Numbered from the stretch's first letter, positions 14,118-22,792 are shown. The stretch: DNA of 47,634 nt from an uncultured Hungatella sp. (GCA_910579515.1 CAJTUV010000027.1:1-47634); one strand, 5' to 3'. A program made the numbers and translations. Notes: a model not told the origin generated them from the letters alone.

Positions 14118-14205
14118 CGGAGAGTGTGGGATTCGAACCCACGTGCCCAGTAAAGGACAACTGCATTTCGAGTGCAGCTCGTTATGACCGCTTCGATAAC
14201 TCTCC
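14118..14205 (-). tRNA. tRNA-Ser (anticodon CGA)
   Basis: An 88-nt class II tRNA. Acceptor GGAGAGT/ACTCTCC, D-arm with AAGCGGTCATAACGAG, anticodon stem CTGCA/TGCAG with loop CTCGAAA (anticodon CGA, reading UCG), a long variable arm and T-arm GTGGGTTCGAATCCCAC. Discriminator G at 14118; no encoded CCA. A TATAAT -10 (14242-14237) lies about 32 nt upstream. The 3' end faces the integrase, the usual attB position for tyrosine integrases. Confidence 0.95.
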
Positions 14206-14284
14206 TATTCACTGTCTGATGTCTTCCGACCATTAAATTATACACGAAAAATGTAGTTTTGGATAGTAGTTCCTGAAAATTTTT

Positions 14285-15826
14285 TCAGTTTATCTCCACC
14301 ACCCTGGTAGCCACTTGTTCCCGAAACTTTTTATCATGCTCCACAAACACCATCGTAGGTTCATATTTGAGAAGCAGCTTTTCAATCTGCATTCGCGAAA
14401 ACACATCAATATAATTCAAAGGTTCATCCCACACATACAAATGCGCCGGCATAAGCAGACTGGCAGCCAGAAGAACCTTCTTCTTCTGCCCCTCGGAATA
14501 GTCCTCCACATTCTTGGAAAACTGAACCCGCTCCATATCCAACTGCCTGAGAATCGAACAAAACAAACTCTCTTCCAGTTTATTTTCAGAACAGAATTTG
14601 GAAATACTCCCTTTTAACATCGAGGTATCCTGGCTCACATAGGAAATCACCAGACCGGAAGCCGTCTCACAGATTCCGGTTTCCACAATCTCCTTCTGCA
14701 CGTCCCAGATTCCTGCCGCTTTTTCCAGAATCACCCGTATAACCGTCGATTTTCCACAGCCGTTTTCTCCATGAAGAGCTATCCGGTCCCCCTTTTTTAC
14801 CTCAAAGCTCAGGCCGGAAAACACCGGTTCTTCCCTGCCTGCATATCTGACAGAATAATCCCGCACATTCACCAACACGCTTTTATAGTGCTCCAGCGGC
14901 ATAAGTTTCAAGTCCACAGGCTCCTCCAAATCCACCAGGAGTCCTTCCTTCTCCTGAATTTCCCTCTCTATCCGCCTTTCCATCTGTTTCACCCTGCTCT
15001 GCATTTTCTTGGTTTTGGCTCCAATATAGTCTCTCATTCCCAAAGAGCGTTCATGCTCGTTTATGGCAGCATGGCGGTAAAAGCCAATCTTTGTACTCTC
15101 ATTTTTATCCGCCCACTGACCTGCCTTAGCTACAGCCTGCCTCAATTTGCCGATTTCCTTTAAATGCTTCTCATTCTCTCCTTTTGCAAACTGGTCCTTC
15201 CGCCTCTTATTCTCCCACCAACTGGAAAAGTTTCCGCTCTGCACCTCTATGGTCTGCCGATTCAGCACCAGCACGTGGTCAATACAGGCGTCCAGCAATT
15301 CCCTGTCATGAGAAACCAGGATAAACCCCTTTTTCGAAGACAAATACTCTTTTACATTTTCCCTGGATTCCTGATCTAAATGATTGGTCGGCTCGTCAAT
15401 CAGAAGAAAATCATTTTCCCCTGAAAACAAAACCGCCAGCATGATTTTCGTCCGTTCTCCTGGGCTTAATGTGCAAAAGGGCCGGAATAAAATTTCCTCC
15501 TCCTGGCGAAGTTTCCCCAATTCGCACACAACCTTCCATAGCTGGCAGTCTGCTTTCAAATCCTCCAGAAAATCCGCCGCAGGATTTTTCATCTGCTCTT
15601 GTGTAATCCAATATGGAAAGTAGTCAAATGCAGTAGAAGCATGGATGCTTCCCTCATATTCCTGCTTTCCCAGCAACAGATTTAAAAATGTGGTCTTTCC
15701 CTTTCCATTTCGTCCCACAAAGCCTAAATTCCAATTTGTGTCAATAGAAAAAGACATATCCTCAAATATGGAATCAAAACTGCCTTCGTAGCAAAATGTC
15801 AAATGACTTACTTGTATTTGCGACAT
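14285..15826 (-). CDS. ABC-F ribosome-protection protein, Lsa type
   Basis: 513 residues, with ATG 15826 seven nt after AGGAGG. Two ABC domains: Walker A GRNGKGKTT (38-46) and GENGCGKST, signatures LSPGERTKI and YSEGQKKKV, Walker B FLLIDEPTNHLD and LYVWDEPLNYIDVF. A linker rich in Lys/Glu between them carries the antibiotic-resistance domain. There are no membrane segments. The N-terminus (FCYEGSFDSIFEDMSFSIDTNWNLGFVGRNG) and WDEPLNYIDVF follow Lsa(A)-type proteins, which displace lincosamides, streptogramin A and pleuromutilins from the ribosome. Substrate range here is an inference. The gene has its own promoter and a long attenuator leader. Confidence 0.85.
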   Translation of the reverse strand: MSQIQVSHLTFCYEGSFDSIFEDMSFSIDTNWNLGFVGRNGKGKTTFLNLLLGKQEYEGSIHASTAFDYFPYWITQEQMKNPAADFLEDLKADCQLWKVVCELGKLRQEEEILFRPFCTLSPGERTKIMLAVLFSGENDFLLIDEPTNHLDQESRENVKEYLSSKKGFILVSHDRELLDACIDHVLVLNRQTIEVQSGNFSSWWENKRRKDQFAKGENEKHLKEIGKLRQAVAKAGQWADKNESTKIGFYRHAAINEHERSLGMRDYIGAKTKKMQSRVKQMERRIEREIQEKEGLLVDLEEPVDLKLMPLEHYKSVLVNVRDYSVRYAGREEPVFSGLSFEVKKGDRIALHGENGCGKSTVIRVILEKAAGIWDVQKEIVETGICETASGLVISYVSQDTSMLKGSISKFCSENKLEESLFCSILRQLDMERVQFSKNVEDYSEGQKKKVLLAASLLMPAHLYVWDEPLNYIDVFSRMQIEKLLLKYEPTMVFVEHDKKFREQVATRVVEIN

Positions 15827-15914
15827 ATTCATTCCTCCTTCAGGTCGCTGCCAAACAGCTCTGTTACATCCCACAACCCTGAATTTTAAGTGTCGCAAAT
15901 ACTTATTTGCACGC

Positions 15915-16019
15915 AAAAAGAGAGGTTATGAGAACATAATCCACTTTTGGCAACATGATCAGATCCTACTATCTTCATGTAATCAAAAGTAAATTATCTT
16001 CTCATCCTTTCACCTCTCT
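15915..16019 (-). terminator. Attenuator hairpin in the ABC-F leader
   Basis: Reading leftward, a near-continuous long stem forms from AGAGAGGT (16019-16012), ATGAGAA (16005-15999), ATAAT, ACTTTTG and ACATGA. Their partners are TCATGT, CAAAAGT, ATTAT, TTCTCAT (15934-15928) and ACCTCTCT (15926-15919), with TTTTT at 15919-15915. The base of the stem contains the ribosome site and all of a three-codon reading frame. A ribosome held on that frame would keep the base open and prevent the terminator. Confidence 0.75.
15994..16005 (-). CDS. Leader peptide Met-Arg-Arg-stop for ABC-F gene
   Basis: ATG AGA AGA TAA, preceded by AGAGAGGTGAAAGG as ribosome site, about 25 nt after the predicted transcription start. 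Very short Arg-containing leader peptides are known to stall ribosomes with macrolide-type drugs in other resistance leaders. Its codons lie in the 5' arm of the attenuator. Evidence is arrangement only. Confidence 0.6.
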   Translation of the reverse strand: MRR

Positions 16020-16035
16020 CATCAAGAATGAATTT

Positions 16036-16065
16036 ATTCTATCATACCTTCCTAGCCTTTGTCAA
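16036..16065 (-). promoter_or_regulatory. Promoter of the ABC-F gene
   Basis: TTGACA (16065-16060), 18-nt spacer, TAGAAT (16041-16036). The -35 overlaps the stop codon of the BceB-like gene. Confidence 0.7.
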
Positions 16066-17975
16066 TCCTGATTTAGCCCCACATTTTTCTCATACGTCCA
16101 TACAGATAAGAGATACCATGCTGCCAGAATCCCAAATACCACCGCTACGCTGAGAAGATTTACCAGGATTAAATCTGTCTTCATCACATGACTCAAAGCT
16201 TTGACAGAAAAGAAAGAAGAAATTCCCATCAAGAGAAATGTGATTCCATATGCAGCCCCCAGCTCGCTGTATATGGATTGTTTCAGGCGCTCCTTGTCAA
16301 ATCCCAGCTTCCTCATCACTCCATACCGCTCCTTCTCTTCAAAGGCATCGTGATATTGCTTCATAAACATAATACTTCCACTTGCCAAAATAAACACCAA
16401 AAACATAAAAATGCAAATGGAATATGCCACCTTCACCCAGTCCAGCTCATGACTGTCAGGGTCTATGGCCACCCTTCCTGTAGTATCACGGATTCCCTCA
16501 TCCTGAATCATCTGATCCAGGCTGTCTCTTGTCTGGGCGAAAAGCTCCAGATTTCCAATCCGGTAATGGCATGTGTATAGTTCCTGCCCCATATGGCGAA
16601 TTCTTTCATACTCCCTGTCGCTGACCACATAAAAGCTCATGCTTTCCTGAAGATATCCCAGATATGGCGTGGTGGTATCTTCCACCTGTCTGTAAGTCTT
16701 TCCACATATATCCACCGTAACATTAGAACGGGCTGTTATGAATGAAGCCAACAATACATGAGAAAGTTTCAGTACCTCATCGTCTTTTAGCTCCTCAAAT
16801 CCAAATTCCAGTCCGGTTTCCTGCGCCAGTTGCTTTAAGTCTGAAAATGGCAGTATCGCATACCTGCTGGAATACATTCCGGAATTTACATAGGAACGGT
16901 CCAGACCCAATATGGGAATCTGAGCTTCGGATATAATTTGGTTGGTTCTCTCAATGGCGGCTCTGGCCTTTTGTGCCACATCCTTTCTGTCGCTTATGAG
17001 CTGGAATGTATAGGTGTTCTCAAACTGAATCATACTGTCATACCTCCCTTTCATAGCAAAGCCGGTTGCAAGAGCTGTGACAGAGCAGAGCATCAGCACA
17101 CATACCATGGCATAGGTTCGATAGTTTTTCTTCATACGAAAAATCATACTATTTACCCACAATATTCTCTGTTTCTGATATAAAAACCGCTTATTCCCCG
17201 CCAGTGCCTGAACCAAAAGAGGAATCAGACCTCCAAACAGCAGATATACCCCCACAATCACCAAAATTACCGCCAAAAACGCATTTGCCATGACTTCTAC
17301 GCCGCCCTCCTTGACAGCCAGAGCATATCCTCTGCATAAGATTCCCAGCCCCAAAGCCGCCTTGACAGCCAGAATCCTTCCTTTCTGTTTTACAAACTCA
17401 TTCTGCCTGGAAGCCGCCATCATAGCTAACACGCTGCTTCTGGCAATATTCACATACCCTTTTATCGCAAAAATCACATACAAAATTCCATAAACCGCTG
17501 CAGTAAAACCCATAGGCCGAATTCCGGGCCGGAACCGGATTTCCACGGTTATGTCTGAGATGGCCAGAAGAATCATCTGAAACAAGCCTGCACTGAATCC
17601 TCCGAAAACCAGGCCCAAAACCAAAGCCGTAAGTCCGATAAAAATCATCTCTATCAAATACATCTTTCCGATTTTCTCATTGGAAAGCCCCATAAATACA
17701 TAGATGCCGATTTCTTTTTTCCGTCTGGTCAGAAATACATTGGTGGAATACCAGAGAAAGAAAAACATAAAGCAGCCCAACACAACCGAGATAACCTGAA
17801 CTATGATTTCCACATACTCTTGGTTTTTACTTCCCAGCACCTCAAAAGCCTCCGAATCAATGAGATTCTGAAAATTAAACAGCACAAGAATCGTAAATGC
17901 CAAAGAAAGAATCAGAGATAAATAGTTTCGAAAACTATTTTTAAAATTGATCAATGCCAGCCGTATCATTGACAT
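16062..17975 (-). CDS. BceB-like ABC transporter permease (antimicrobial peptide resistance)
   Basis: 637 residues of the FtsX/MacB-like permease family. One membrane helix near the N-terminus (about 18-38), three between 55 and 160, then further pairs around 200-270 and at about 285-305. A large extracellular domain (about 310-530) follows, and then the last three helices (about 530-630). That is the 10-helix BceB plan, with the extracellular sensor domain between helices 7 and 8. BceB proteins pull lipid II cycle-targeting peptides (bacitracin, lantibiotics) off their targets and signal to BceS. It starts at 17975 after GGGAGGTGAT, overlapping the ATPase gene by 10 nt. Confidence 0.85.
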   Translation of the reverse strand: MSMIRLALINFKNSFRNYLSLILSLAFTILVLFNFQNLIDSEAFEVLGSKNQEYVEIIVQVISVVLGCFMFFFLWYSTNVFLTRRKKEIGIYVFMGLSNEKIGKMYLIEMIFIGLTALVLGLVFGGFSAGLFQMILLAISDITVEIRFRPGIRPMGFTAAVYGILYVIFAIKGYVNIARSSVLAMMAASRQNEFVKQKGRILAVKAALGLGILCRGYALAVKEGGVEVMANAFLAVILVIVGVYLLFGGLIPLLVQALAGNKRFLYQKQRILWVNSMIFRMKKNYRTYAMVCVLMLCSVTALATGFAMKGRYDSMIQFENTYTFQLISDRKDVAQKARAAIERTNQIISEAQIPILGLDRSYVNSGMYSSRYAILPFSDLKQLAQETGLEFGFEELKDDEVLKLSHVLLASFITARSNVTVDICGKTYRQVEDTTTPYLGYLQESMSFYVVSDREYERIRHMGQELYTCHYRIGNLELFAQTRDSLDQMIQDEGIRDTTGRVAIDPDSHELDWVKVAYSICIFMFLVFILASGSIMFMKQYHDAFEEKERYGVMRKLGFDKERLKQSIYSELGAAYGITFLLMGISSFFSVKALSHVMKTDLILVNLLSVAVVFGILAAWYLLSVWTYEKNVGLNQD

Positions 17976-18730
17976 GAGAAATCACCTCCCATGGAAGTCT
18001 GCACATCCACAATCCGGTCATAGAATTCCTTTCGGTCTGTTCCTTTTGTGATTCTGCATGTGATTACACCGTCATTTAGCATATACACATCTTTAGCATA
18101 AGAAGCGCAGAACGGGTCGTGAGTTACCATCAATATGGTAGCCTTTTTGCTGTCATTGACCATTTTCAGACACTCCAGAAGATCTCTCCCTGACTTGGAA
18201 TCCAAGGCTCCGGTCGGTTCGTCTGCAAAAATAATCTCCGGATTAGTAATCAGCGCCCGGCAGGTGGCTCCTCTTTGCTTCTGGCCGCCAGATAACTGAT
18301 ATGGATATTTTTTCAAATGCTGCTCCAGTCCAAACATGGCCGCCCATTCCCTGGACTTTTCTACGCATACCTTCCCTGAAACTCCATTTAAAGACAGAGG
18401 AAGGGCAATATTGTCCTGAAGGGTCATGGTATCCAGAAGATTGTAATCCTGGAAAATGAATCCGATTTTGTCCCTCCTTAATCTGGAAAGCTCTTTATTG
18501 GAAGCTTTGGTAATGTCCTGACCATCCAAGATTACCGTCCCCTGAGTGGGTTTATCTATGGTAGAAAGAATATTGAGAAGCGTGGTCTTTCCTGATCCAG
18601 AAGGTCCCATTATGGCAATGTAATCATGCTCGTAAATCGTTAAGTCAATTCCTTTCAAGACCTGAGTTTCAAATCCTTTCGCCCCATACACTTTTGTCAA
18701 ATTTCTGATTTCCGCCTTTTTTTCCTGCAT
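17966..18730 (-). CDS. BceA-like ABC transporter ATPase
   Basis: 254 residues; start at ATG 18730 after AAAGGAG (an ATG 30 nt upstream lacks a site). Walker A GPSGSGKTT near residue 43, Q-loop FIFQDYNLLD, signature LSGGQKQRG, Walker B IIFADEPTGALDSKSG, H-loop MVTHD. This is the MacB/LolD subfamily ATPase that powers BceB-type permeases; ATCRALI after the signature is a small deviation from the usual A(C/I)ARAL. It is the first transporter gene downstream of the kinase. Confidence 0.9.
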   Translation of the reverse strand: MQEKKAEIRNLTKVYGAKGFETQVLKGIDLTIYEHDYIAIMGPSGSGKTTLLNILSTIDKPTQGTVILDGQDITKASNKELSRLRRDKIGFIFQDYNLLDTMTLQDNIALPLSLNGVSGKVCVEKSREWAAMFGLEQHLKKYPYQLSGGQKQRGATCRALITNPEIIFADEPTGALDSKSGRDLLECLKMVNDSKKATILMVTHDPFCASYAKDVYMLNDGVITCRITKGTDRKEFYDRIVDVQTSMGGDFSCQ

Positions 18731-18811
18731 CTTTTGGCTCTCCTTTCTGTTCCTAAACATTTTAAAACAAAACGGAGAAAAAATCCTTACATCTGTGTTA
18801 CAAATGTCAGA

Positions 18812-19819
18812 TCATCGGAAAAAATACGGGTTCTTTTGAAAGAGAATGCAGACTCTGGTAAATCTTTCGTACTCGCTTTCCACCTGAATCTTGATTCCCA
18901 GCCGGTCCGCGATTTTCGAAACCATATAAAGGCCCATTCCCGTAGATTTATATTTTCCATTGTGGTAATTGCTTCCTGTAAAGCCCTTGTCAAAAATTCT
19001 GGGAAGATCTTTTTCCCTGATTCCCTCCCCATGGTCTTCCACAAACAGTTTCACAGTCTCATGCTCTTCTTCCTCCCATATCCGAAGCCAAGGCTCTTTT
19101 TGCACACCATCCTGTGTTTTTGCTCCTCCATATTTCACCGCATTCCCAAGGATCTGGTCCAGCACATACACCAGCCAGGCCGAATCCGTATAGACAGAAC
19201 GCTCTCCCACCTCCACAAGGAGATGAAACCCCTTTTGAATCAGAAAAAACTGGTTGTTATGAATAGAAGTTTTCACACACTCTAACAGCCATACTTTTTT
19301 TATTTGGATATCAAAAAGAGGGCCTTGAATTTTGCAGCCCAGCAGCATGGAATGAATCTGCTGATTCATCCTCTCCATCTGCTCCTTTATGGCCAGTTTC
19401 AATTCTCCATCTTCAATCCTTTCACTCATCAGCAGCGCCGCAGCCAGTGGAATTTTCAGTTCATGGCACCATTTGGCCACATAATCCTGCAAATCGCAAT
19501 TCTCCTGAAACCGCTGGTTAAGCTGTTCCTCCAACACCCCCACATCATGTTCTGCAAGATCCTGATTTTCAAAGCCAGGAAGCACACGGCACAAAAGTTC
19601 TTTTTGCGCCATCAGCCGCTTTTTCTCTCTGTCTCTTTTTTGAAACTTCCAAAAATCCCAAAGGATGAATACCAAAACCGGCATGAAAACAAGGGTATCC
19701 AGATACATCAGATACCCTATCTTCTCGTTCTGTATAAAAAAGAAAAAATAAACGTGATATGCAGCAAGCAAAAAAACGCCAAATAGGGCCTGTTTCCATC
19801 TACATTTCACATAATTCAT
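18812..19819 (-). CDS. BceS-like intramembrane-sensing histidine kinase
   Basis: 335 residues. Two N-terminal membrane helices (about 11-30 and 38-57) with almost no extracellular loop, the mark of kinases that sense through a partner transporter. Phospho-acceptor His119 in KWCHELKIPLAAA, N-box QILGNAVKYGG, D-box VEDHGEGI, F-box RIFDKGFTGSN and G-box GKYKSTGMGLYMV. It would phosphorylate the regulator encoded just upstream and respond to flux through BceAB. ATGA overlap with the regulator gene. Confidence 0.9.
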   Translation of the reverse strand: MNYVKCRWKQALFGVFLLAAYHVYFFFFIQNEKIGYLMYLDTLVFMPVLVFILWDFWKFQKRDREKKRLMAQKELLCRVLPGFENQDLAEHDVGVLEEQLNQRFQENCDLQDYVAKWCHELKIPLAAALLMSERIEDGELKLAIKEQMERMNQQIHSMLLGCKIQGPLFDIQIKKVWLLECVKTSIHNNQFFLIQKGFHLLVEVGERSVYTDSAWLVYVLDQILGNAVKYGGAKTQDGVQKEPWLRIWEEEEHETVKLFVEDHGEGIREKDLPRIFDKGFTGSNYHNGKYKSTGMGLYMVSKIADRLGIKIQVESEYERFTRVCILFQKNPYFFR

Positions 19820-20520
19820 GCTCTGTCCTGTTCTGAAAATATTTCTGACGGGCTCGCCAGAAAATACCCAAGCCCTTTCTTAGTCTTAATAAATTCTACG
19901 CCGCATACAGTTTTCAGCTTGCTTCGAAGTCTGCTTATCATGGTAGTCAGCGTTCCGTCTGACACATATTCATCCGTGTCCCACAAATCCATCATCAGTT
20001 CCTCTCTTGTCACCACCCCAGGGCGGCTTTCTACCAATCTCTCCACTACCCTCCGCTCGGACTTTGTCAGTTGGATTTCCTGTCCGCCAAAATACAGGGC
20101 CTGCTCCTCCCAGTCAAAACGAAGCTCCCCGCCGAGAAATGCCTGTTCTCGTACCTTATATTCATAAGTCCTTCTCAACATGGCCCTAATCCTGGCTTTT
20201 AAAACTTCTGGATGAAACGGCTTTTCTATATAATCGTCTCCGCCCTGAGCCATGGCCCTAATCTGATCTGCGTTGTCTCCTCTGCTGCTGATATAAAGCA
20301 CCGGCACGTCAGAAACCTGGCGAATTTTTGTGCACCAGTAAAAACCGTCAAAATAAGGCAGATTGATATCCATCAAAACCATCTGAGGCGCAGAGGCCAG
20401 AAATTCCTCCTGAATCTGATCAAACCGCTCTGCCTTCAAAGCCTCATAGCCCCACTGTTCCAAAAAAGAGCCCATCTCTTTGGCCAGCGTCTCATCGTCT
20501 TCCACAATCAGGATTCTCAT
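19816..20520 (-). CDS. BceR-like OmpR-family response regulator
   Basis: 234 residues: receiver domain (1-115) with Asp51 in MDINLPYFDG and Lys100 in YIEKPFHPE, then a winged-helix trans_reg_C domain (about 130-222: LTKSERRVVERL...VSDGTLTTMISRLRSKL). Expected to activate the bceAB-like genes. Its 5' end overlaps the last 29 nt of a PseG-like remnant; no clear promoter of its own is visible. Confidence 0.9.
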   Translation of the reverse strand: MRILIVEDDETLAKEMGSFLEQWGYEALKAERFDQIQEEFLASAPQMVLMDINLPYFDGFYWCTKIRQVSDVPVLYISSRGDNADQIRAMAQGGDDYIEKPFHPEVLKARIRAMLRRTYEYKVREQAFLGGELRFDWEEQALYFGGQEIQLTKSERRVVERLVESRPGVVTREELMMDLWDTDEYVSDGTLTTMISRLRSKLKTVCGVEFIKTKKGLGYFLASPSEIFSEQDRA

Positions 20521-20857
20521 AGCTATCTCTCAGCTCCTTTATGATTCTTTTCGCGCCGTTTCCATCCACAAGAGCCCTCTGAGCCAATGCAATGCGCTTC
20601 CGTTCCCCGTAATTCTCTGCCAATTTTACAGCCTCGTCTAGTAAAGAGATTGCTAAGCGGTCAGCGCCCATCTCCCTGATGTCTCCCACACATCTCATCA
20701 CCCCCTGCCTCTCAAATTCCCTTGCTCCTGAAATCTGATTATCCGCAAGAATATAAATCACTGACGGTGTCTGGGAGGCACAAAGCTCATAAAGGGTAGA
20801 CTCTGTAGCTGAAACCGCCGGGGATCTGCCAAATTCTGTACTGGTACCGCTCGCCAC
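20492..20857 (-). pseudogene. C-terminal remnant of a PseG-like nucleotide-sugar hydrolase/glycosyltransferase
   Basis: The open frame is 121 codons. From about codon 15 it reads VSATESTLYELCASQTPSVI...ILADNQ...GAREF, then LVDGNGAKRIIKELR. This matches the C-terminal UDP-binding half of PseG and related GT28-like enzymes. The N-terminal two thirds (the MAE/GD.G..H...R domain) are missing. The sequence before codon 15 (ESVASGTSTEFGRSPA) continues upstream into a non-PseG segment. The remnant probably lost its 5' part by deletion or insertion, and now only lies ahead of the bceR-like gene. Confidence 0.65.
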
Positions 20858-20935
20858 AGACTCAGCCAGCCGGATACTGGTATGCTCCTGTCCTATTCGC
20901 TTCCATGGTAACCTATTTTCCCTAGATTGTAAACA
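20816..20935 (-). repeat. Possible dispersed repeat fused to the PseG remnant
   Basis: The 120 nt upstream of the PseG homology stays open in the same frame (ENRLPWKRIGQEH, then IRLAESVASGTS) but has no start codon and no domain. Peptides like this recur in Lachnospiraceae as short hypothetical proteins as far as I can recall. A genome-wide nucleotide comparison would decide. Confidence 0.3.
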
Positions 20936-20972
20936 CCAAATATCTATTCCTTTACAACTTTTGCTGCTATGT

Positions 20973-21006
20973 AAAAAGAGCGGAATCCAGCTCCCTGCAT
21001 TCCGCC
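20973..21006 (-). terminator. Terminator of the PTS/GH1 operon
   Basis: GCGGAAT/ATTCCGC (21005-20999 with 20986-20980), 12-nt loop, followed leftward by TCTTTTT. Confidence 0.8.
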
Positions 21007-21019
21007 CTCATCTATCCAA

Positions 21020-22468
21020 TCACTTCTCCTTAAGCTCCAGCATTTCCCCATTCGTTGCAATCACGTCCTTATACCAGTAGAAAGAGTCCTTTTTTCTTCT
21101 GGATAAATCGCCGGTTTTGTCATTGTGTTTATCCACATAAATAAACCCATAGCGTTTATCCATCTCTCCTGTTCCAGCGCTGACTAAATCAATGCACCCC
21201 CATGGCGTATACCCCATTAAGTTAACTCCGTCTTCCTCTACAGCCTTCTTCATTTCCTCAATATGCTTCTTTAGATATTCCACCCGATATGGATCATGGA
21301 TGCTTCCATCCTCCTCCACCTTGTCATAGGCTCCAAATCCATTTTCCACAATAAACAGAGGCACCTGATAGCGATCCGTAAACCAGTTTAGGGAATACCG
21401 AAGCCCTGCCGGGTCAATCTGCCAGCCCCACTCGCTGGCTTTCACATACGGATTCTTAACGTAATCCTTGTCTCCCCGGTAATCATAATTGGGATTATCC
21501 TCTTTGTGCTGTACACAGAACGACATATAATAGCTGAAACCAATGTAATCTACACAGCCAGATTTAAGAATCTCTAAATCCTCCTTCGTCACATCAAGAT
21601 CCAGGCCCTTTCTGTCCCAGTACTTTAAAATATTAACCGGATACTCTCCCTTTACATGAACGTCTGTATAATAATACCGTTTCTGCATAGCCTTCTCTGC
21701 CATTAAAACATCCTCAGGACGGCAGGTGGCCGGATAAATGGGACACATAGCTATCATGCATCCAATCTGGAAATCAGGATTAATCTCATGCCCCAGATGA
21801 ACAGCCTTTGCACTGGCTACCAGCTCATAATGAGCCGCCTGGTACATTAACTCCTCTGGATTCTCTCCCTCTTTGCAGAGAATGCCAGAATTGGCATACA
21901 ACATAAAAGAGTCCCCGGCTGTGATATCCGCCTGGTTGTTAATCTCATTAAAGGTCATCCAATACCTGACTTTGTCCTTATACCGTTTAAAACAGGCCAA
22001 AGCAAACCGTTCAAAAAAATCAATCAGCTTCCGGTTACGCCATCCGCCATATTTTTGTACCAGATTTAGAGGCATTTCAAAATGACTTAAAGTGATTACC
22101 GGCTGGATTCCATACTTTAAACATTCGTCAAACATGTCGTCATAGAACTTTAATCCTTCCTCATTGGGAGTCTCCTCATCTCCATTGGGAAAAATTCTGG
22201 TCCATGCAATACTGGTTCTAAAGCATTTAAAGCCCATCTGTGCAAATAACCGAATATCCTCCTTGTACCTGCTGTAGAAGTCAATGGCCTCGTGGTTAGG
22301 GTAATCCTCCCCTTCCACGATAACGTCTGTAACCCTGCGCTTGGTATTCACGTTTCCCGCAGTAGTAACATCCATAATGCTAAGACCTTTTCCTCCTTTA
22401 TTATATCCACCCTCCAGCTGGTGAGCCGCCACAGCTCCACCCCAGAGGAAATCTCTTCGGAATCCCAT
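21020..22468 (-). CDS. 6-phospho-beta-glucosidase, GH1
   Basis: 482 residues, full GH1 length. N-terminal signature FRRDFLWGGAVAAHQLEGGYN, acid/base Glu175 in WMTFNEIN, nucleophile Glu375 in LFIVENGFGA. It hydrolyses phosphorylated beta-glucosides (cellobiose-6-P, arbutin- or salicin-6-P) imported by the PTS genes directly upstream. The intracellular location and the PTS neighbours favour the phospho-specific type. Starts 12 nt after the IIA gene. Confidence 0.92.
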   Translation of the reverse strand: MGFRRDFLWGGAVAAHQLEGGYNKGGKGLSIMDVTTAGNVNTKRRVTDVIVEGEDYPNHEAIDFYSRYKEDIRLFAQMGFKCFRTSIAWTRIFPNGDEETPNEEGLKFYDDMFDECLKYGIQPVITLSHFEMPLNLVQKYGGWRNRKLIDFFERFALACFKRYKDKVRYWMTFNEINNQADITAGDSFMLYANSGILCKEGENPEELMYQAAHYELVASAKAVHLGHEINPDFQIGCMIAMCPIYPATCRPEDVLMAEKAMQKRYYYTDVHVKGEYPVNILKYWDRKGLDLDVTKEDLEILKSGCVDYIGFSYYMSFCVQHKEDNPNYDYRGDKDYVKNPYVKASEWGWQIDPAGLRYSLNWFTDRYQVPLFIVENGFGAYDKVEEDGSIHDPYRVEYLKKHIEEMKKAVEEDGVNLMGYTPWGCIDLVSAGTGEMDKRYGFIYVDKHNDKTGDLSRRKKDSFYWYKDVIATNGEMLELKEK

Positions 22469-22480
22469 AGTCCCATCTCC

Positions 22481-22792
22481 CTAGCCTATTTTCTTATAAA
22501 GTGCAATAAACTCATCTGCCAGAATACGGAAGGCTTCTGCACTCATCAACTGATCCTCCGCATGCATAAGAATCATGTATCCGCCTTTTAATTCTCCATT
22601 GGCGTCTTTGGTCAGCAATCCTGCATGTCCCTTGTGGCCCTCTGCAAAAGCCTCGTCTCCCTGTTTTAACAGGTTTTCTGCCTCCTCGAAGTTGCCAGCC
22701 TTGGCGCTCTGGATGGCATTAATAAAGTATGTTCTTGCTGTTCCCACATATGTGATAATCTGAAAACACATTAATTCAAATTCCTGATCCAT
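22481..22792 (-). CDS. PTS lactose/cellobiose-family IIA component
   Basis: 103 residues, ATG 22792 after ATAGGAGGAGAAAG. All-helical IIA(Lac) fold with phospho-acceptor His77 in MILMHAEDQLM and the conserved GD.AF..GH motif around residues 45-53. Passes phosphate from HPr to IIB. Lies between IIC and the GH1 gene. Confidence 0.93.
   Translation of the reverse strand: MDQEFELMCFQIITYVGTARTYFINAIQSAKAGNFEEAENLLKQGDEAFAEGHKGHAGLLTKDANGELKGGYMILMHAEDQLMSAEAFRILADEFIALYKKIG

Larger units (their letters stand above)
1..14118. mobile_element. Prophage / temperate element, integrase-proximal end
   Basis: Phage-type replication and recombination genes run leftward from about 8.8 kb. A divergent repressor switch with ImmA and a tyrosine integrase run rightward and stop about 130 bp short of a tRNA-Ser 3' end. 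Early genes such as DUF669, Sak4-like ATPase and Rha are typical of temperate phages of Clostridia. No capsid, tail or lysis genes are visible because the element continues past the left edge, so a phage-derived or satellite element is not excluded. The right boundary at the tRNA 3' end is inferred from the integrase position; the matching left repeat is outside the window. Confidence 0.85.

Noticed and set aside
13985..14236. 83-codon frame downstream of the integrase
   Set aside because: It reads antisense through the tRNA-Ser gene.
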